Source: Aristolochia californica
Lineage: Eukaryota > Streptophyta > Magnoliopsida > Piperales > Aristolochiaceae
Length of the DNA stretch: 64,000 bases
Direction of reading: 5' to 3'
Assembly (NCBI GenBank): GCA_029961685.1
Contig: JARWKL010000012.1
Span: forward strand, 25,777,227-25,841,226
Part shown: piece after piece, positions 23,801 through 36,225 of the stretch
Numbering within the stretch: the first letter of the stretch is position 1
Layout: every line of letters begins with the position of its first letter
Made by a program: the position numbers and the translations under genes
The notes under the pieces: model-generated
Databases searched by the model: none
Seen by the model: the letters and a program-made list of their open reading frames with translations, nothing else
Told to the model about the DNA's origin: nothing

Positions 23801-26800
23801 CAGTGACATTTATGATTGCATCATCCTTCGCCAACATAACCGATTCAAGTCTTTCTAGAATTCCTTCCAATCTTACCTTTCAGTGCGGGTCGTGTCAGTT
23901 GGGCAAGCACCACTGGAGTTCCTTTCCAGCCTCACATAATAAGACAAATCAAGTATATGAGGTTGTTCATCCAGATATTTGGGGTCCTTGTTCTGTAACG
24001 AGTCTGTTAGAATTTAGGTACTTTATCTCATTTATTAATGATTCTAATAGGTGCACTAGGGTCTATCTTCTTTGAGAGAAATATGAAGCTTTTGATATAT
24101 GCAAACTCTTTTACAATGAAATAAAGTTTCAGTTTTCGGCTTCTATTCATATTTCGTATACTGACAATGGTCTTGAATTCATGAATCATAAGTTTTAAGT
24201 CAAAATCAAGGGATCATTCATGAAACCTCATGTGTGTTTACTCCATAATAGAATGGAGTTGCAGAGCATAAAAATCATCATCTACTACAAGTAGCTCCAA
24301 TAATGAAGTTCCATATGAAGGTTCCTCAGCATTTTTGGAGTGATACAGTATTTACTGCATGTTACTTGATCAATAACATGCCTTCATCTATCCTTGAAGG
24401 TAAAATTCTCATTCAGATTTTGTTGCCTTTAGCTCTATTTTTCCTCGTGTTTTTGGATGTGTTTGTTTTACTCTTGTTATGGGATCGTCCAAAGATAAGT
24501 TATCTCTTCGTGCAATTAAGTGTGTTTTTCTTGGGTATTCTCATACTCAAAAAGGGATACAAGTGTTTTTGTCCACCTACTAGAAAAACATTTGTATCCG
24601 CGCATGTCACATTTTTTTAGGATACTCTTTTCTTTGAATCTACTACGTCCATTGATGTACCATCTTCTTCTCCAGTTTCCGAGTCAGTTATTTTTCTGCC
24701 GGTGGATGATTATTTTGGACCTACATGGAATACTATTGTTGAGAAACCCTTGCAGGTATATCAACATCGACAGGAAGGAAAGAAGGGCCTGTGCTATCTC
24801 AAAGAAATTATATAACCGATGTGCTATATGAGTGTAGATTATTGGGAGCTAAATCAATAGATACTCCGATGGAAGTTGGAATCAATCCACACGATGATCA
24901 AAGCATAGAATTGAGTGATAAAACATTGTATAGGAGATTGGTTGGGAAACTTATATATGCCACAGTTACGTACCCAGATATATCCTTTGCAGTAAGTGTA
25001 GTTTGTTAGTTTAGGGATGACTCACGGAAGATTCATCTCGAAATAACTTAGAGGATATTGAGATATCTCAAGGGAGCATCAGGGAAATGTCTTTTCCTTA
25101 AAAATAATGGTCACTTGAAAATTGAAGCCTTCTCTGATGCTGACTATGTTGGGTCAAAGACAAACAGAAAATCAACTATAAGTTACTGTCTTTTTGGGTG
25201 GCAAATTAATCAGTTGAAAAAAAAAAACAGAATGTTGTAGCTAGATCCATCGTATAAGCAGAATACAGGGCTATGGTATATACTGTTAGTGAGCTCATGT
25301 GGGTGAGATCAGTATCTAGGGAGTTAGATTTCCATCAGAATGAAGCCATGATTACGTTTTGTGATACCCAGGCTGCTATATTTATTGCTGCCAGCAATCC
25401 AGTTTTTCATGAGAGAACAAAACACATAAAGGTGGATTGTTATTTTGTTAGAGATGTCGTGATGAAGAAAGATGTGATCACTCCCTATGTTCATTCGGCT
25501 TATCAACTTGGATATATTTTCACCAAAGCATTAGGGAAACATGAATTTATGAACTTTTGTGACAAGTTGGGCCTCATGGATATATATGCCCCAACTTGAG
25601 GGAGAGTATGAGAAAATCAACTCAAAGGTATTTTGGTCATATAATATTTTATATTATGGCCCTATCTTATTCAGCATGTTTGATTTATTCTCTGTACAAT
25701 TTTTTATATTTATAGTAAGAGTAGAATGTGAGTTATAAGGGAATAAGTGCTTTCTATGTAAGAGGGGCATTTTTGGTATATCTGTAAATTATGACCTAAA
25801 CCTAAATAAATAGCATTAAGGGTCATGCACAATCCCCAAAGCGGCTCATTCGGAGCTTTGGCATCTTTTCTCTCTTCTTTCTCTCTCTTTCTCTCTTCCT
25901 CTTCTCTCTCTCTAGATTTTTCACACTTTTTACATTGGTCATGTGTAGTCTAGGAACTTCTGTTTAAATTAGGTTTCACATACCTTCGTTGGGAGGTGAC
26001 TGGGAAATGAACCAAGTATTCTTGAGTCCTGAGCTAAAGTTCCTGTCTACTCGATAGTGACTGGATGTTTGCATACGGATTTGTTTTTCCTCTTTATTTG
26101 TTCATAGCCTTCTAGTTAATGGCCACATGAGTATCAATTTGTGGTGGGTTCTCACTTTATATTTGTCAAAAAAAGAGTGAATTGATTTATCTAGCTACTG
26201 AGGGAGTCTTTGTTTTAGATGCCATCAACAGAAGTCATGATTTCCTTAAAAAAAAATAAAAAAAATCATGATTTATTATATTTCTTTCATTCAATTATGG
26301 TAGCAACCAATTGCATGTAAAATTTGGTGCGACTTTTGCAGTCGTAGCACTGTTATCTGGTACTCTGCTTTTAAGAATTAAGTTTTTGATGATGTTTAGA
26401 CTTCTTTAGCAGCATTTAGGGGAGAATCTCTAGCAGACAGATGGGGCTGTTTCACCTACACAATGTTATTGTGGATAATGGCCAATTGGTGAAGCTTTTT
26501 CCTTGAATGATTTTTCACATTGAACTTTTTTTATGTATCTGAGCCATCACTTCACAATAATGTCAAGGTTTAGGAGAAGTTATTTTTCTTGCGCATTGAT
26601 GTTGTATGAGACATTAAGCAGTCTGCAGATAAAACATTATAGAAGCTTAATTGTTTCCATGTTAGGAAGTTTTGTGCTTGGCAATGACTTGAAATTTTAC
26701 TTTTTTCCTTATTGAAAGAAAAAGGCATGATGTATGCTTTCGTATAATGACTTCTACTACTACTGCAAAAGTAATTCAAATTTGGATATTATTTTATATT

Positions 26801-27037
26801 GCATTTGTTTGTTGGATAGCTGTTGTGCATATTTAAAAATTTGTCAAGCTACTGCAAAAAATGTTTACTACTCAATGTCTCATGAACTTATTGATGGAAG
26901 GAACAGAATATTGTGAGCTTTACGCAAAGAAAGAGAGCATCACCAGCACTGCTGAAGAGAGCAGTGATGAAGACATCAGCGATGGGCAAAGTACACGATC
27001 TAGTGATGATGAAGTTGCAGGAGAAGCTGACCCCTGA
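20878..27037 (+). CDS. UBC: Ubiquitin-conjugating enzyme E2, UBC4/5/6 class (copy A)
   Basis: E2 enzymes take ubiquitin from E1 as a Cys thioester and pass it on with an E3. Six exons: 20878-20921, 21032-21111, 21508-21622, 21718-21770, 22220-22348, 26907-27037, all GT/AG and in phase, giving 183 residues. The start [19 protein letters not shown], the HPN motif at 74-76 and the catalytic Cys85 in [18 protein letters not shown] match Arabidopsis UBC4/5/6, which are of similar length. The C-terminal tail is Ser/Asp/Glu-rich ([13 protein letters not shown]) and ends EVAGEADP, as in that class. Intron 5 is about 4.6 kb because it contains a decayed copia element in sense orientation. The start is the first ATG after a leader splice. 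A paralogue with the same exon lengths lies at 52251-57261. Confidence 0.95.
22620..22936 (+). repeat. 5' LTR of the copia element in UBC-A intron 5
   Basis: About 317 bp. It is similar to 25609-25934 but clearly diverged, with many substitutions and short indels, so the element is older than the one in DXS. Confidence 0.75.
25609..25934 (+). repeat. 3' LTR of the copia element in UBC-A intron 5
   Basis: About 326 bp. It begins TGAGAAAATC after the purine tract and ends at the TTTTTACA shared with the 5' LTR. It includes a CT-rich microsatellite near 25870-25910. Confidence 0.75.
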
Positions 27038-28412
27038 GGAACTCTCACTTATGAAAGTTTATTGCGTTTAACACCATCAATTTTCATTCCATGTCGTTCT
27101 GCTTTTCCATTTGTATAATTTCCTATATCTAAGTGGTTGTAAATTGTTAGTTAGAAAGGGATTTCATGCTCTCAAAACTGAAGTGTGCCATCCACCTAGC
27201 TTTAGATGTGTCTGGATGAACAATGGAAAATTTTACAAAATAGAAGCTTTCAACATAAGACTTGGAGTGTATGTTTTTTCCATTTTTCTCCTGTCACCAT
27301 TCAATTCTTTACTTTGATACCCGTTTTGTCCCCTCCAGATCCTGGTCATGCAGATGTTGAAGGGAATGGTCATTAATAAATGAATAAATATGAAGTCACA
27401 CAGGTCAACAGCAATTGAGGATGGCTGGCCGTGGAAGTGCCACCATGGGCAAGAACTTCAAAAGAGAGAGAACGAGGAGGAGAGAGAAAAAAGAAGAGGG
27501 GGTAGTGGCAGTCGGTGAGAAAGGGGGAGAGCAGTCCAAAATGCCAAAATCTAATTATGCTACTGCTGTTTAGTCGATTAACAATGGTCTTCAGTTCAGC
27601 CTTATTATTTCCAAAAAATCAACACAAATGCCATAAAAACTATGTTAGATGTTTTCCTAATGACATAGATACACCCTTATTATTGGATTGATGTCTATCA
27701 TTTGTTCTTGTGCCGAAAGATCCAAATTCTTTTCTAGACCTTGATGTGAGATTGATTGAGCTGCATTCTCCGTATCTTTTCCCTCTCATCACTGAGAACA
27801 GTCGAATTATTCTGTCCATGCTATCTAATACCGTACTCTCCATTGGGAAATCCATATTTAGAGTTAATCGCTGAGATGGCACGGGGAGAGGATATCAATT
27901 ATCAAAGCAGGAGAAGAAAATATCAAATATGAGAGAAGGAAAGAGATGAGAGAAATGAATAACCAAACGCTACTGTTTCTACACTGCAGGATTGCTGATG
28001 GGTTTCTCATTCTCACTTCTTGTCATCGTGTAGAATCTTTTAATTGCTTGAAGGAATTCTCCTGAGAATTAAAAGTCCTCTGTTGAATAATAAAATCATT
28101 CGCGAGAACCTCTGTTAAGGCATTAAATTCGTAAACATTGTGATTTGAGAGGCCACTTCAGATCAGACTTCATAAAAACCTTTATATTGTTCGTAATAAC
28201 TGTTGTGACCATTGCTGAAATAGTATATTTAAAAATGTCGTAGAGCATAAAAAAATCTGCTCAGAAGAGCCTGTAAATCGCTGCTCCTGGTGATGTCTAC
28301 ACGGCCAAGATGGACAAAAAACTTTTTATCTTAATCTTCGCCTATAAATATCCGCAGCAATATGCAAAAGAAACTGTAAAATTCAACGGCCTCTAGTATC
28401 CTTCATATCCAA
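27038..28412. other. 3' flank between UBC copy A and GLR1
   Basis: It holds the convergent 3' ends of UBC-A and GLR1 and no gene. The segment is repeated downstream of UBC-B (57262-58614). Its right half also occurs next to GLR3 (about 35750-35949 plus 40265-40660). Confidence 0.6.
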
Positions 28413-31400
28413 TCACCTCCTTTTGCTAACTTGAAGATCAGATTCTTTGGTTCCTACCTCAACAGAGGAAGACGCGGAGCCTGCAAGGCTGCTTGGTCCA
28501 GCTTGATCGTTCCGACTTTCTCCAACCGCACCAGCCTCATCTTCACCATTATGGGTGTTAATGGTTTCATCGATTACCTGAGCTTGATCATCATCGGAAC
28601 TCTCGACGTCACGTATAGAATCATCTGCAGGCTTAACAAGTTCGACTTCGGCGGCGATCTTTGCTCTCTTTCGTTCCTCGTATGAGATGTTGATCAAGTA
28701 CAAAACGACTGTCACTGCTGAGATAGATATGGTGGTGAGGTAGATGAAACGGAAGCTACTGATGGAGAGTTCGTAGTTCATGTCTGTGGCTTCAAGTGGG
28801 TCTGGACAAGTCATGTTTCCAAACCATTTATTCTCTATTTCGTTCATCCTATACTGATTAAACTGAACAACGGCTCTCGAAACGTCGGAGACCAGGGGCG
28901 AACCTATTGGGAACGCCTGGAAATCAGCAGAAGACGCGTGAGATTGCAGCGATCAGAGAGTCATTAATTTGGAAAATTACAGAGCCACAGGGACAGAAGG
29001 TTACAAATGCAAAGCCTCCCGTTCGATAAGTCTTTCCGGCCATGGTGTAATTGCGGCAGTACTTTTTGAGAAAGACTTTGATGTAAGGGATCTCATCCAC
29101 TATCGCAGAAACTCCACCGTTGGGGCTTCCCAGATTGAGGGCCTTTACGTATTCTTCAACTGAAGGGTAAGGTATGATATTTGATTCGTCTGCGCCTTGC
29201 TCCTTGAGGAACTCCAGCACAAAGGATCCATTCTGGCACCCAATGTTCTCTTTGTTCTTAATAAGAGTTTGAAGATCAGTCACCTTGGGTCGAAGCTTCT
29301 CCACTGTCAAAATGGAGGTCAAGTTGGCGGCATAACTTGTCACAAGAACGAAGATGACAAAAGTCCACAAGCTGCTGACGAATCTCGAGTGGTTGGTATT
29401 CAACTTCTCTCCTGCACCCACGGTACTAATTAACTTTTCTCTTACAGTCATGATCCATTCATAAATTAACTATCATAATCGCGAAACGAAAGGTAAAAAG
29501 AACCTCAGGAAGCACAAGAAATATTTATCGACACAAAATTTAATGGCCACTTACTATTCGCAAATACGAAGATGGTAAAGGAAAAATAGAGGATTTTTCC
29601 TACTTGTTCTGGTATCGTGCCTTGGAATTCCTCGTTCGTTGAACGCTCGAAAAACCATATAAGAACTCCCTTGACCACTGAAATTCCTGCGGTAGCAAAC
29701 CACAGCTCCATTGAAAATGGAGCCAAGAACCACAGAATTTTCTTGGTAACATCGGCGTCCACAACTGGAACGATCATGGAAATCCCGGAGTCTGTGAACG
29801 GTTGGCTGAAATCCACATAATTTGATCTGTTTGCTCTGATAGTTGTATCTCCTACCACCGCGTCGTACCTCTGCTCTTCCACGAGATCAACAAAACAAGC
29901 TAATCAAAATCGATTGCAAGGGGGGAATTGTAGATACTCCAGGCTTCTCGAAAAGCAATACCAGATTAAAAAAAAATAAAAAATTATACTCTCCCCCACC
30001 TTGAGGAACACCTGATAAATCAGTTCGTCGTAGTAGCCTAATTCTTCGACGTGACCATTATCATACGGTTGAAAATCCAGTTGCACATACGGCATAGTCT
30101 CCATGACGGTACGGAAAATATCAACGACGTAACCTTTGGTGGCATTAGGTTCCAATTCCACCGCCACGAACTCGTTGTAACCAGTTTTAACAGGGACACC
30201 AACCCTCAAGATTGTGACATTCGTAGCGGTAGGAGATTTCGGAACTATAGTGTTTCCGCCAGGCCATATAATGCTGGCGAGATCTTCAGCGTTGGTAGAG
30301 TAGTTCTTCTCGATGCTCAGAACGCGAGAGAGACCATAGCCAGGTGTCCAGTAACCGACCTTCCGTCCGGCACCGTCGTTCACCACATTTATAATCTCAA
30401 AGGTGTTGAAAGAGTTCAACTCCCCTTCTGGTAAGCTAATCACCCCGCTCAAGCCATTGAAGCGCGTGGCCAAGAGGGCCTGTAGAAGTTTCGGCCCAAC
30501 TGGAGACACTTCCATGCCCATTAATTTCTTCGAATTTGCTTCTGTTGGGGGAATGGGGTGAAGAATCGGCGAGACTCCGGGGGAGAAAGCTTTTTCAGCT
30601 GCCAGTGCGATTGCCCACGTTGCATCATAAGCCCATAACGCATGCACATCAATGTCGGATACATCTGCCTCGGGATGTTCCTTTCGGAATTTACGTTTCC
30701 ACCGTTGTCGAAAATTGTCCAGAAGTAGGGATTTTGGCACATGTGTTTTGATTCCAAGAACACCTTCCATGGAGTTCACCACAGCAGGATCCATGGATTT
30801 GACAAGATTGGCTAGTCTGGACGTTATGATCCATGCATACCCATCTACCATCATTCCTGCCTCGTTTGCTAGCCGGAAAAAGCTTCCACCGAGCGAAACC
30901 GGCAAGTGAACGATGAAAACCCTGACGGGCAGATCGGATAATTCATGCATAATTTGACGAATCGCGGCCTCATCTGCTGTTGATGGGAGCGGGATCCTGC
31001 GAAAGATGTCTGTCCCAACTTCTTGGATGGCATCAGTGAGGTAAGGTATTGGGCCATTTCCACTGTAGCTATCGTCATGGATGAGGATCAATTCTTTCCA
31101 GCCAAAAGCTTTAAGAATTGATGCAATAGGCCTCGCCTGAGCAGAGTCATTCTGTGCCATACGGATGAAGTAAGGCGTTCGGGATGGTGATATCAGAGAG
31201 TTGACGACTGAGAAGGAGACGATGGGAACATGAGCTTCGTTTCCCATGTACGCCAGGAAATCTGCCTCTTCTGATGTTTGAGGCCCAATGATGGCTTCCA
31301 CACCAACTGTTTTCATGAGCAGCAAGCCTGCAAAATGAAGGAACAGATCAAGCCACTTATTTTCACTAAATTCATCACAGGAATCATTAACGAATGTCTG

Positions 31401-31797
31401 GTAAAAAGTGAGAAATGTTCCATAAATACACGGTAGGCGTTAGGATTACCCTTAAATTTCTTCCCATCTTTGTTCATTGGACTGCAGATGGATTCTTATC
31501 TCTTTAAAATTTCAGAAGACTCTAAAAGAGCTGTATCATACCTGCAGAAGCGGCTTCGACGACACTTCCTTGGGAATTCTGATCATGAAGTATAAGACGA
31601 GTCCGATAATCCCTGCCAGTAGTCGTATAAAAGTCCTCGACAGCCATGGAAATGGAGCTGTTATTCACAACTCCATCAAGTAGTTCAAGGTCCAAAATCA
31701 CTCCAACATGGACATCCACATGCCCACATGTGATGGAGATGCCAAGAATCACCAAGCAAAAGATCGAGAACGAACGAAGCTTCTGCTCTGCCTTCAT
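28413..31797 (-). pseudogene. GLR1: glutamate receptor-like channel with a 2-bp frameshift in the last exon
   Basis: Plant ionotropic glutamate-receptor homologue (clade 2-like), a ligand-gated cation channel of the plasma membrane. Exons: 31797-31542, 31327-30000, 29870-29555, 29438-28413. The order is signal peptide, ATD (GPQTSEEADFLAYMG, RMAQNDSAQA, HDDSYSGNGPIPYL), S1, M1 (WFATAGISVVKGVLIWFFER), pore (YFSFTIFVFAN), M2 (SLWTFVIFVLVTSYAANL) and S2. At about 28939 two bases present in GLR3 and GLR4 are missing, so translation runs from DSLIAAIS into RVFC and stops. That removes M3 and the cytoplasmic tail. The downstream frame (28413 to about 28938) is otherwise clean, so the lesion is recent or a sequencing error. 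Six residues of the N-terminus (after TCG) and four in exon 2 are also absent relative to its paralogues. Confidence 0.85.
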
Positions 31798-32507
31798 TCA
31801 GCGCGCATCTGCAACAATGTTGGACCAGAGAGATGGAGGTCTTCTTCCTAGTAGCTTCCTTGCGATTAATCAATTTAGCTTCGGCGGAGTAACTCAGCAC
31901 GAATAACTTTTTCAAGTTGACCAATTCTTCTGAACAGGCATCGAAGCAACCGGGCCAGAAGAAAGCGACATGATCATGTTATTTTTGAATATACTTGTAG
32001 TTGTTGACATGGAATCGTTTTTGGAAACCAGTGATCAGGCCAGAAGAGGCAACTGGTAAGAGCCCAAAAATATGTCACTGATCATGAAAGAATCACAAGC
32101 ATTTCTTTGCTCTTTCTCTGAATCCACCAATCGTTCTTATATTATGAGAATGAAAACTGACTTTTCGACGTTTATAAAAAAATCCAGAACGTCGACTTCA
32201 AGTTTTCAATCGATAAACCCAAAGCAGGTAATACCGAGATGATCTAGCTCGTCTCGGCTTCTGAATCTGTGACCGCTAAATTGCAGGTCAACTTGGCTGA
32301 TAAAAAAACCTCGACACCACGAGCAGGTAAGCTTGCCCTTTTATCTTTTCTCCAATGGTTAAATCTGTCGTCTATATCTTATCTTCTGGTAAGATGAAGA
32401 AAACCGATTTCCTTCAAGCTGTTTGAACTTCCAAGAATCTATTTGATTTCCCTACATTACTAAACCAAAATGGACCCATGTAACTAGTTAATCAAAGTAA
32501 TGTACAC
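31798..32507. other. Spacer between GLR1 and truncated GLR2
   Basis: 31798 to about 32150 is collinear with the spacer upstream of GLR4 (62013 to about 62410). From about 32260 it is a different sequence that recurs at 35.56 kb. The change marks a deletion or rearrangement junction. No gene was seen. Confidence 0.55.
32262..32455. repeat. Dispersed duplicate of about 190 bp (partner at 35563-35745)
   Basis: Both copies start CCGCTAAATTGCAGG, pass through CGACACCA and GAGCAGGTAAGCTTGC, and end near TTTGATTTCCCTACATT, with about 10-15 percent differences by eye. One copy lies at the GLR2 breakpoint and the other at the start of the GLR3 flank. Confidence 0.75.
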
Positions 32508-33832
32508 AAGGTAAGTGCACGATGAAAATCTTAGCATGCAGATGATGATCAGCTGATAATTCATTCATTATTTGATGGATAATCGCCTCATCTGCTATGG
32601 ATGGAAGGGTAATTCTCCGTCTGATGGTAGTTCCAACTTCTTGAACAGCATCAATAAGATAGGGTATTAGCGCATTTCCACTGTAGCTATCGTCATGGAC
32701 GAGAACGACATCAGTCCAACCAAAGGCGTTGAGGATGGCTGCGATGGGCTTTGCTTGGGAGGAGTCGTTCTGCCCCATACGGATGAAGTTTGGCGTTCGG
32801 GATGGGGATAGCAGAGAGCTGCCAGCGGAGAAAAAGACTACAGGAGCATGAGCTTTGCTTCCCATATAAGCTAAGAAGTCCGCCTCTTCTGATGTTTGGG
32901 GGCCTATTATCGCTTTGACGCCAGCTCTTTTTATAAGCTCCAATGCTGCAACACGAAGAAAAATTGGACGTTTCAAATTTCGACAAATCCATCAGTAGTC
33001 ATTCTCTCATCGATTTTGTTCGTACGAAAACTTGTTGGACGCGTTATTTTGAATCCTATACCAGATGACAAGTTCAGATTGGTAGAACATGAAAGGATTT
33101 AAAGCAACTACTGATTTTCATTTGCCCTTTGCTTTCGGAGCTCTATTAAAAATCACCAGCAGCGAGGAGAGAGGAAATCCAATCTTAGCTATGCCAAAAT
33201 TCAGAATCATATGGTTTGGCGGAGTTGATGCAAATACACAATTGAATGCATGAACTGATAAGGCACCTGGGTAGGAGGCTAACACGTCAGGTTTATTTCA
33301 AGGTAGAATAGTCAATCAGACCTTCAAAGCAGAATAAGTTTTCTGACTAGGATCAAGTCCAGAAAATGGGAACTCAGAATAGACTTGATTAATGGAAAAA
33401 AATAAGGGTGGTTATAATTAGGAGTTTCCTTTAGACACTGCTTCCCATTTTTTAACTCGATCTTCTCAATTGTAGCTCAAATGGCGTCTTCTTCCACATA
33501 TAAACTCAAAATAAGTGCAGCTGCATGTACGGACAAGTCTTAGAATTTAAACCAGTACCATCGGAAGCAGCTTCTATGACACTAAGACAATCCCTGTAAT
33601 GAAACTTGAGACGAGTGCGATAACCTCGGCCGATGCTTGCATAGAAATCCTCCAGAGCGACCGACATGATACTTCTACCGACAATCCCAACAGAAGTATG
33701 AAAATCCAGAATCACTCCAACATCCACGTCTACAATTTCAAAAGCACCATCTGATGTGATCAAACTTCGGAAGAGCTTCAAGTAGCAGAAAAAGGACCAG
33801 TACTGAAAAGGAAGCTTCAATTTCGCCTCCAT
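32508..33832 (-). pseudogene. GLR2: truncated glutamate receptor-like gene, N-terminal half of ATD only
   Basis: Exon 1 is 33832-33559 (hydrophobic N-terminus, then VDVDVGVILDFHTSVG and ALEDFYASIGRGYRTRL). Exon 2 runs from 32945 to a breakpoint at about 32508 (AGVKAIIGPQTSEEADFLA, RMGQNDSSQAKPIAAILNA, FIVHLP). Homology to the other GLRs ends at HLP and a stop follows a few codons later. S1, M1, pore, M2, S2 and M3 are all missing. Its sequence is clearly more divergent than GLR1, 3 and 4 are from one another, so it represents a second GLR subtype. It may correspond to GLR5 in unit B, whose N-terminus is outside the window. Confidence 0.85.
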
Positions 33833-34850
33833 GGAAGGCTGTTCCGAGGAAGACGAACTAGTCGGCAGTTATTGCCATCGATAAGTTCATATAAGGGAAT
33901 TTTATTATACGGAATTTTAGGATATTACCCTTTTTATTTAACATAATAACACAAATAACAATTTGTTAACTTACTTACACAAATATCCAACTTTTACTGA
34001 GTTAACCGTCAAACGTATGTTACACGATCATGCCACACAACGCCCAAAGAGTCTAACAAGATGTCATCCCACAGTGTTATCATCCAAAAGATGCCACATC
34101 ATAAAATAAATATTTAAAAATACTAAATAAAGTATTTATTTATTTTTTAAGTTTTTGAAAATGCTTTAAAATATTAACATATTTTTTTAAAGTGATATTT
34201 TTTCAAAAAAAATAATTTTTTTTAAAAATTAAAATAATTAAATAAGATTTTTTTAAAAAAATTAAATATAAATTAATAAAACGTGTACCTATAAATTAGA
34301 TTTTTAAACTTTAAGATAAATTTTCCATTAAAAATATTTGAAATTGACAATAAAAGGAGTTAAATAGATAAGAATAAAATTTTTAATTAATTAATATAAG
34401 AATTTTATATTATGTTATTATAAAAAAAGGTAGAAATTTTATACCAACAAATAGGAATTTTAAAAACTAAATTATTTTTACTTAATATTGGTTTAAATTT
34501 AATAATATTTTAAATTAACATAATTAAATTAAGGTATTAAGTAAAAAAGGTATTAATTACTTTATAAAATATTTTTAAAATAATTAATAATCAATTTTCA
34601 ATTTTCATATTTTATATTACATTAAAATAAAAGTAATGAAATGAAATGTGTATGATTTTTTAAAACAAAAAATTAACGTTTTTTAAATATTTTTTAATTA
34701 CAAAACAACTTAAATCCATCATAAAAAGAAAATAAGAAAAAAAAAGTAAACATAGAAGGAGTATGTAGTATTCAATTATGTGGTATAAGGGAAATGATGA
34801 GATGGCATACTAAATTGAGGATCACGTGGTTTCCACTCGGTGATATTGTT

Positions 34851-35074
34851 AGACTCTTTGGGTTATGTTATATTGATAGAAGCTGTCAAAGTTTACGTGC
34901 ACTTTTGACTTTACACATATAGTTGACAGTTCAAAATTAAGTTTTTATGATATTAAATTAAAAAATAGACTCTTTGGGTTATGATATATTGATAGAAGCG
35001 GTCAAAATTTACGTGTCACTTTTGACTTTACACCGTTCAAAATTAAGTTTTTATGATATTAAATTAAAAAAATA
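34851..35074. repeat. Two-copy tandem duplication, unit about 116 bp
   Basis: Units 34851-34966 and 34967 to about 35074 both begin AGACTCTTTGGGTTATG and end in GATATTAAATTAAAAAA. The second lacks a few bases around the ATATAGTTGACA segment. Seen directly. Confidence 0.85.
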
Positions 35075-35562
35075 GTTATTTATGTTATTATTTTTTTAAA
35101 ATTAGATAATCCAGTAAAATTTCATTATTAGAACAGCGAGTTGCAGTTTTCTTCCCCGCGGTCAAATTTGTTTTCTTATTCTGAAGTCTCTCTGTTTTGG
35201 CTGTTTCTAGCTACATTTGTGGGCGAGGCAGATGATTAATCATTAAGTTGTCCCATCCATTTTGGAACTTTTTCTGACCTCGCCCAATCAAATGATTTGT
35301 TCTTTATTGTTAGAGTCAACCACATCGGCATCAACTTCTACGGTTGTTGAAAATTCCGAAAACCTACTTCTAAAACAAACCAGGTCAATTTGTCCAACTT
35401 GCTGAAGCTAAATAGTAAAGATCCATTAAAGCGTTCACACTTACCTGACTTGTCTACTATCTGGGATTTTCAACCCACACTCTAAAACCTAAAAGTCACC
35501 CAGGTCAAATCCGTTTTTACAAATCCGGTGAAAAACCAAGTCCAGCAGTCTCCACGTCCCAA

Positions 35563-35745
35563 ATTTTCGACCGCTAAATTGCAGGTCAAACTTGGCTGAT
35601 CCAAAAACCTCGACACCATGAGCAGGTAAGCTTGCATTTTTATCTTTTCTCTCCAATGGTTAAATCTGTTGTCTATATCTTATCTTCTGAGAAGATTGAA
35701 AAAAACCGATTTCCAAGAATTTATTTGATTTCCCTACATTTATTC
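35563..35745. repeat. Second copy of the dispersed 190-bp duplicate
   Basis: Partner of 32262-32455. It directly abuts the fragment of UBC 3' flank, so it marks the edge of a rearranged block. Confidence 0.75.
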
Positions 35746-36225
35746 TGCTGTCCATGTTATCGAATACCGTACTCTCCATTCTCCAATGGGAAATCCGTAT
35801 TCAGAGTTACTCGCTGAGATAGCATGGGGAGAGGATATCAATTATCAAAGCAGGAGAAGAAAATATCAAATATGAGAGAAGGAAAGAGATGAGAGAAATG
35901 AATAACCAAACCCTACTGTTTCTACACTGCAGGATTGCTGATGGGTTTCTGACGCCGGTCATCCTGTAGGCGGATCAAATTGAGAATCACGGCAAGAACG
36001 CAAGAAATCTGCCTCCAGAGAAACCTCTCTGATTCGATTCAAAATATCAATGGGGGGGTTAGTACACATGACTCAGGACATGATCTTCATGCGCATTACG
36101 CAGGTCATGTCCTGATGTTGTTAGAGAGCGCCCAAATTCATGTCATGTACATGAATATACATGAATCAAGAGTTCATGTCTCAAGAGTAACGGGCGAAAA
36201 GTGTTTTCCGCTCGATTTTGAGAAT

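Larger units (their letters stand above)
22620..25934 (+). mobile_element. Decayed Ty1/copia element inside intron 5 of UBC copy A
   Basis: LTRs lie at 22620-22936 and 25609-25934 (TG to CA ends), with an initiator-Met primer-binding site (TGGTATCAGAGC) at 22937 and the purine tract TTGAGGGAGAG before the 3' LTR. Between them are gag-pre-integrase (from about 23441), integrase (HPDIWGPC, then [15 protein letters not shown]), a small piece of RT ([14 protein letters not shown]) and RNase H ([18 protein letters not shown], then [12 protein letters not shown]). Most of gag and the RT core are deleted, and stops and frameshifts are frequent. No matching target duplication is visible. The same element is in copy B, so insertion preceded the duplication. 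Confidence 0.88.
33833..35949. other. AT-rich spacer between GLR2 and the gypsy insertion
   Basis: 33.9-35.1 kb is AT-rich with no gene. About 35563-35745 is the partner of the duplicate at 32262. About 35750-35949 matches the 3' flank of UBC-A (about 27800-28000) and is cut at 35949 by the gypsy element. Confidence 0.6.

Noticed and set aside
30051..30434. Plus-strand frames of 70-130 codons opposite the GLR exons (also at 42317-42712 and 60255-60650)
   Set aside because: They recur in all GLR copies because they are antisense shadows of conserved exon 2, with no independent features.
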